Shown here: positions 35,755 to 36,757 of the stretch, piece after piece
How positions within the stretch are numbered: the first letter of the stretch is position 1
Layout of the letters: each line of letters opens with the position of its first letter
Assembly (NCBI GenBank): GCA_002747395.1
Contig: PDPE01000014.1
Span: forward strand, 1 to 36,757
Source: Pseudomonadota bacterium
GTDB lineage: Bacteria; Pseudomonadota; Gammaproteobacteria; Pseudomonadales; Oleiphilaceae
Direction: 5' to 3'
DNA: 36,757 bases
Made by a program: the position numbers and the translations under genes
The notes under the pieces: generated by a model
Seen by the model: the letters and a program-made list of their open reading frames with translations, nothing else
What the model was told of the DNA's origin: nothing
Database searches by the model: none

Positions 35755-35804
35755 TGGTGGCGGGGGCCAGATTTGAACTGACGACCTTCGGGTTATGAGC
35801 CCGA
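35755..35804 (-). tRNA. 3' fragment of initiator tRNA-fMet (CAU), candidate attachment site
   Basis: The minus strand reads TCGGGCTCATAACCCGA, then AGGTCGTCAGTTC and AAATCTGGCCCCCGCCACCA. This is the anticodon arm with CAU, variable loop, T arm and 3' acceptor with CCA of tRNA-fMet, 50 nt long. Upstream of the anticodon stem the sequence departs, so the acceptor 5' half and D arm are missing and no functional tRNA is made. tRNA 3' halves are typical integrase crossover sites, and an integrase remnant begins 76 bp away. Confidence 0.85.
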
Positions 35805-35880
35805 TGAAAGCGTCATTTCAGATCAACGCAAATTCATATTTTTAGTCAGCAAAAATCAATATATTCAAAAAGCCACACTT

Positions 35881-36630
35881 ATGGTTAATGATGCATGGGT
35901 GTCCTATCTTGACCACCACCAGAAGCGGTGGAGTGAGCGCCATTATAAAGACCACCTGAACCTGTCCCAGAAGGGTGGGGAGCCAATGAAACGAGGGAAG
36001 AAGCTAACTGTACAGGGCGTAATATATCCCCTCCTGCAGATGCGTATGGTTGACATAAACGCGGATAGCCTGAAAGAGTGGCTGATTAAGGAAGCTGGAA
36101 TCAGACCCAACAATGCCAGACAGGGGTTTGAACTGTTCAGGGCTTTTTGGCGATGGTGTGGAGAGCACCGGGATTATAAGGAAATAGTTGACGTGGCGGT
36201 GGTGGATAACAAAGAGCTCAGAAAAGAATTGCCCGCCAGAAAAAACAAGCAGTTTGATGTGCTGGAGCGTGGACAGATAAAAGTATGGTTTGAGAGCGTC
36301 AGAGAGTTATCCAACCCGGTAATAAGCGCCTATCTGCAAGCCCTGATACTGACAGGAGCCAGGCGGGAAGAAATGGCAGAGCTAAAATGGGAGAACGTGG
36401 ATTTTAAATGGTCTGCACCATGGATAAAGGACAAGGTTCACGAAGAAGACCGAAAAGTGCCGTTAACACCTCAAAATTTCTTTTCAATTTGTCATACCGA
36501 GTGGCAATTGCCCGGTAGTGCTTCAATCTTGCAAACTGGTTTTCAACAAGATGTCTGTTTTTGTATAAACCCCATTCCAAATCAGGCTCGACAACCAAAA
36601 ATTCAAATACTTTTGCCCATATTCCTTTAG
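35881..36630 (+). pseudogene. Tyrosine recombinase (phage-type integrase) remnant
   Basis: The frame encodes a core-binding domain (HYKDHLNLSQKGGEPMKRGKK; NNARQGFELFRAFWRWC) and the first half of the catalytic domain. Box I, LTGARREEMAEL, holds the first catalytic Arg at residue 161, and KVHEEDRKVPLTP gives the beta-hairpin Lys. Integrase similarity stops at about 36471, where the IS remnant begins, so HxxR and Tyr are lost; the last 53 codons read antisense through the transposase. Related integrases carry an N-terminal arm-binding domain, absent here. Upstream the frame is open back into the tRNA fragment (to 35782). Not functional. Confidence 0.85.
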
Positions 36631-36757
36631 CCGACCAGGAGTTAAATTTTTTATAAATTGAATTCCAATGGCCGAAGTAATCAGGCAAATCTCTCCATGG
36701 TAATCCTGTACGTAAACGGTATAGCATTCCTTCCACCATCGTACGCAGATTGCGCTT
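36404..36757 (-). pseudogene. Internally deleted IS5-family transposase (runs off right edge)
   Basis: Reading leftward from the edge: KRNLRTMVEGMLYRLRTGLP then WRDLPDYFGHWNSIYKKFNSW is the N-terminus of an IS5/IS427-type transposase. At EPDLEW the protein jumps to GLYKNRHLVENQFARLKHYR, the C-terminal segment with the third catalytic residue Glu. The region with both catalytic Asp is gone, yet the frame is intact. Similarity ends at about 36470, and 22 non-homologous codons follow inside the integrase. The end of the element is therefore also missing. Confidence 0.82.

Overview
The window is a gammaproteobacterial chromosome segment of roughly 50% GC by eye. The order orn, queG, nnrE, tsaE, amiB, mutL, miaA, hfq, hflX, hflK, hflC, a DUF2065 gene, purA matches the conserved block of Escherichia coli and Pseudomonas, and hisZ just before purA is a Pseudomonas/Oceanospirillales trait. 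A marine Oceanospirillales or Endozoicomonadaceae-type bacterium is my best guess, inferred from gene order and protein similarity remembered from those groups, not from a search.

Layout. 1-141: the 5' end of an IS5-type transposase running off the left edge. 398-17773: the housekeeping block, all on + except queG, covering RNA turnover, tRNA modification (QueG, TsaE, MiaA), metabolite repair, cell-wall amidase, mismatch repair, Hfq and the HflX/HflKC proteins, HisZ and PurA, then YbaK and SmrA. 17901-18617: a secreted Cys-rich protein of unknown function. 18855-23954: three genes probably forming a glycerol-phosphate or ether-lipid unit (alkyl-DHAP-synthase-like flavoprotein, GlpD-like oxidase, FGGY kinase). 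23988-27152: small membrane proteins and a DUF6174-like lipoprotein. 27327-28983: a likely antibacterial effector/immunity cassette, with a glycine-zipper membrane toxin, a DUF1240-like membrane protein and a small secreted protein. 29136-33863: a PaaI-type thioesterase and a 1347-residue PilZ-DUF1631-GGDEF-EAL protein. 34258-36757: an accessory scar with an intact HigB/HigA-like toxin-antitoxin pair, a broken second HigA, a 50-nt fragment of initiator tRNA-fMet, an integrase remnant and an internally deleted IS5 transposase.

The most unusual property is not a gene. At about 18 places, mostly exactly at gene edges, an 11-24 bp unit is tandemly repeated two to five times. Several units carry the start or stop codon of the neighbouring gene, so the gene edge itself has been copied: the FGGY kinase start is present three times, the start of the secreted gene at 28534 twice, the DUF2065 stop about three times and the miaA stop twice. 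Two more arrays lie in frame inside nnrE and glpD. Together they suggest a genome-wide tandem-duplication process in this lineage.
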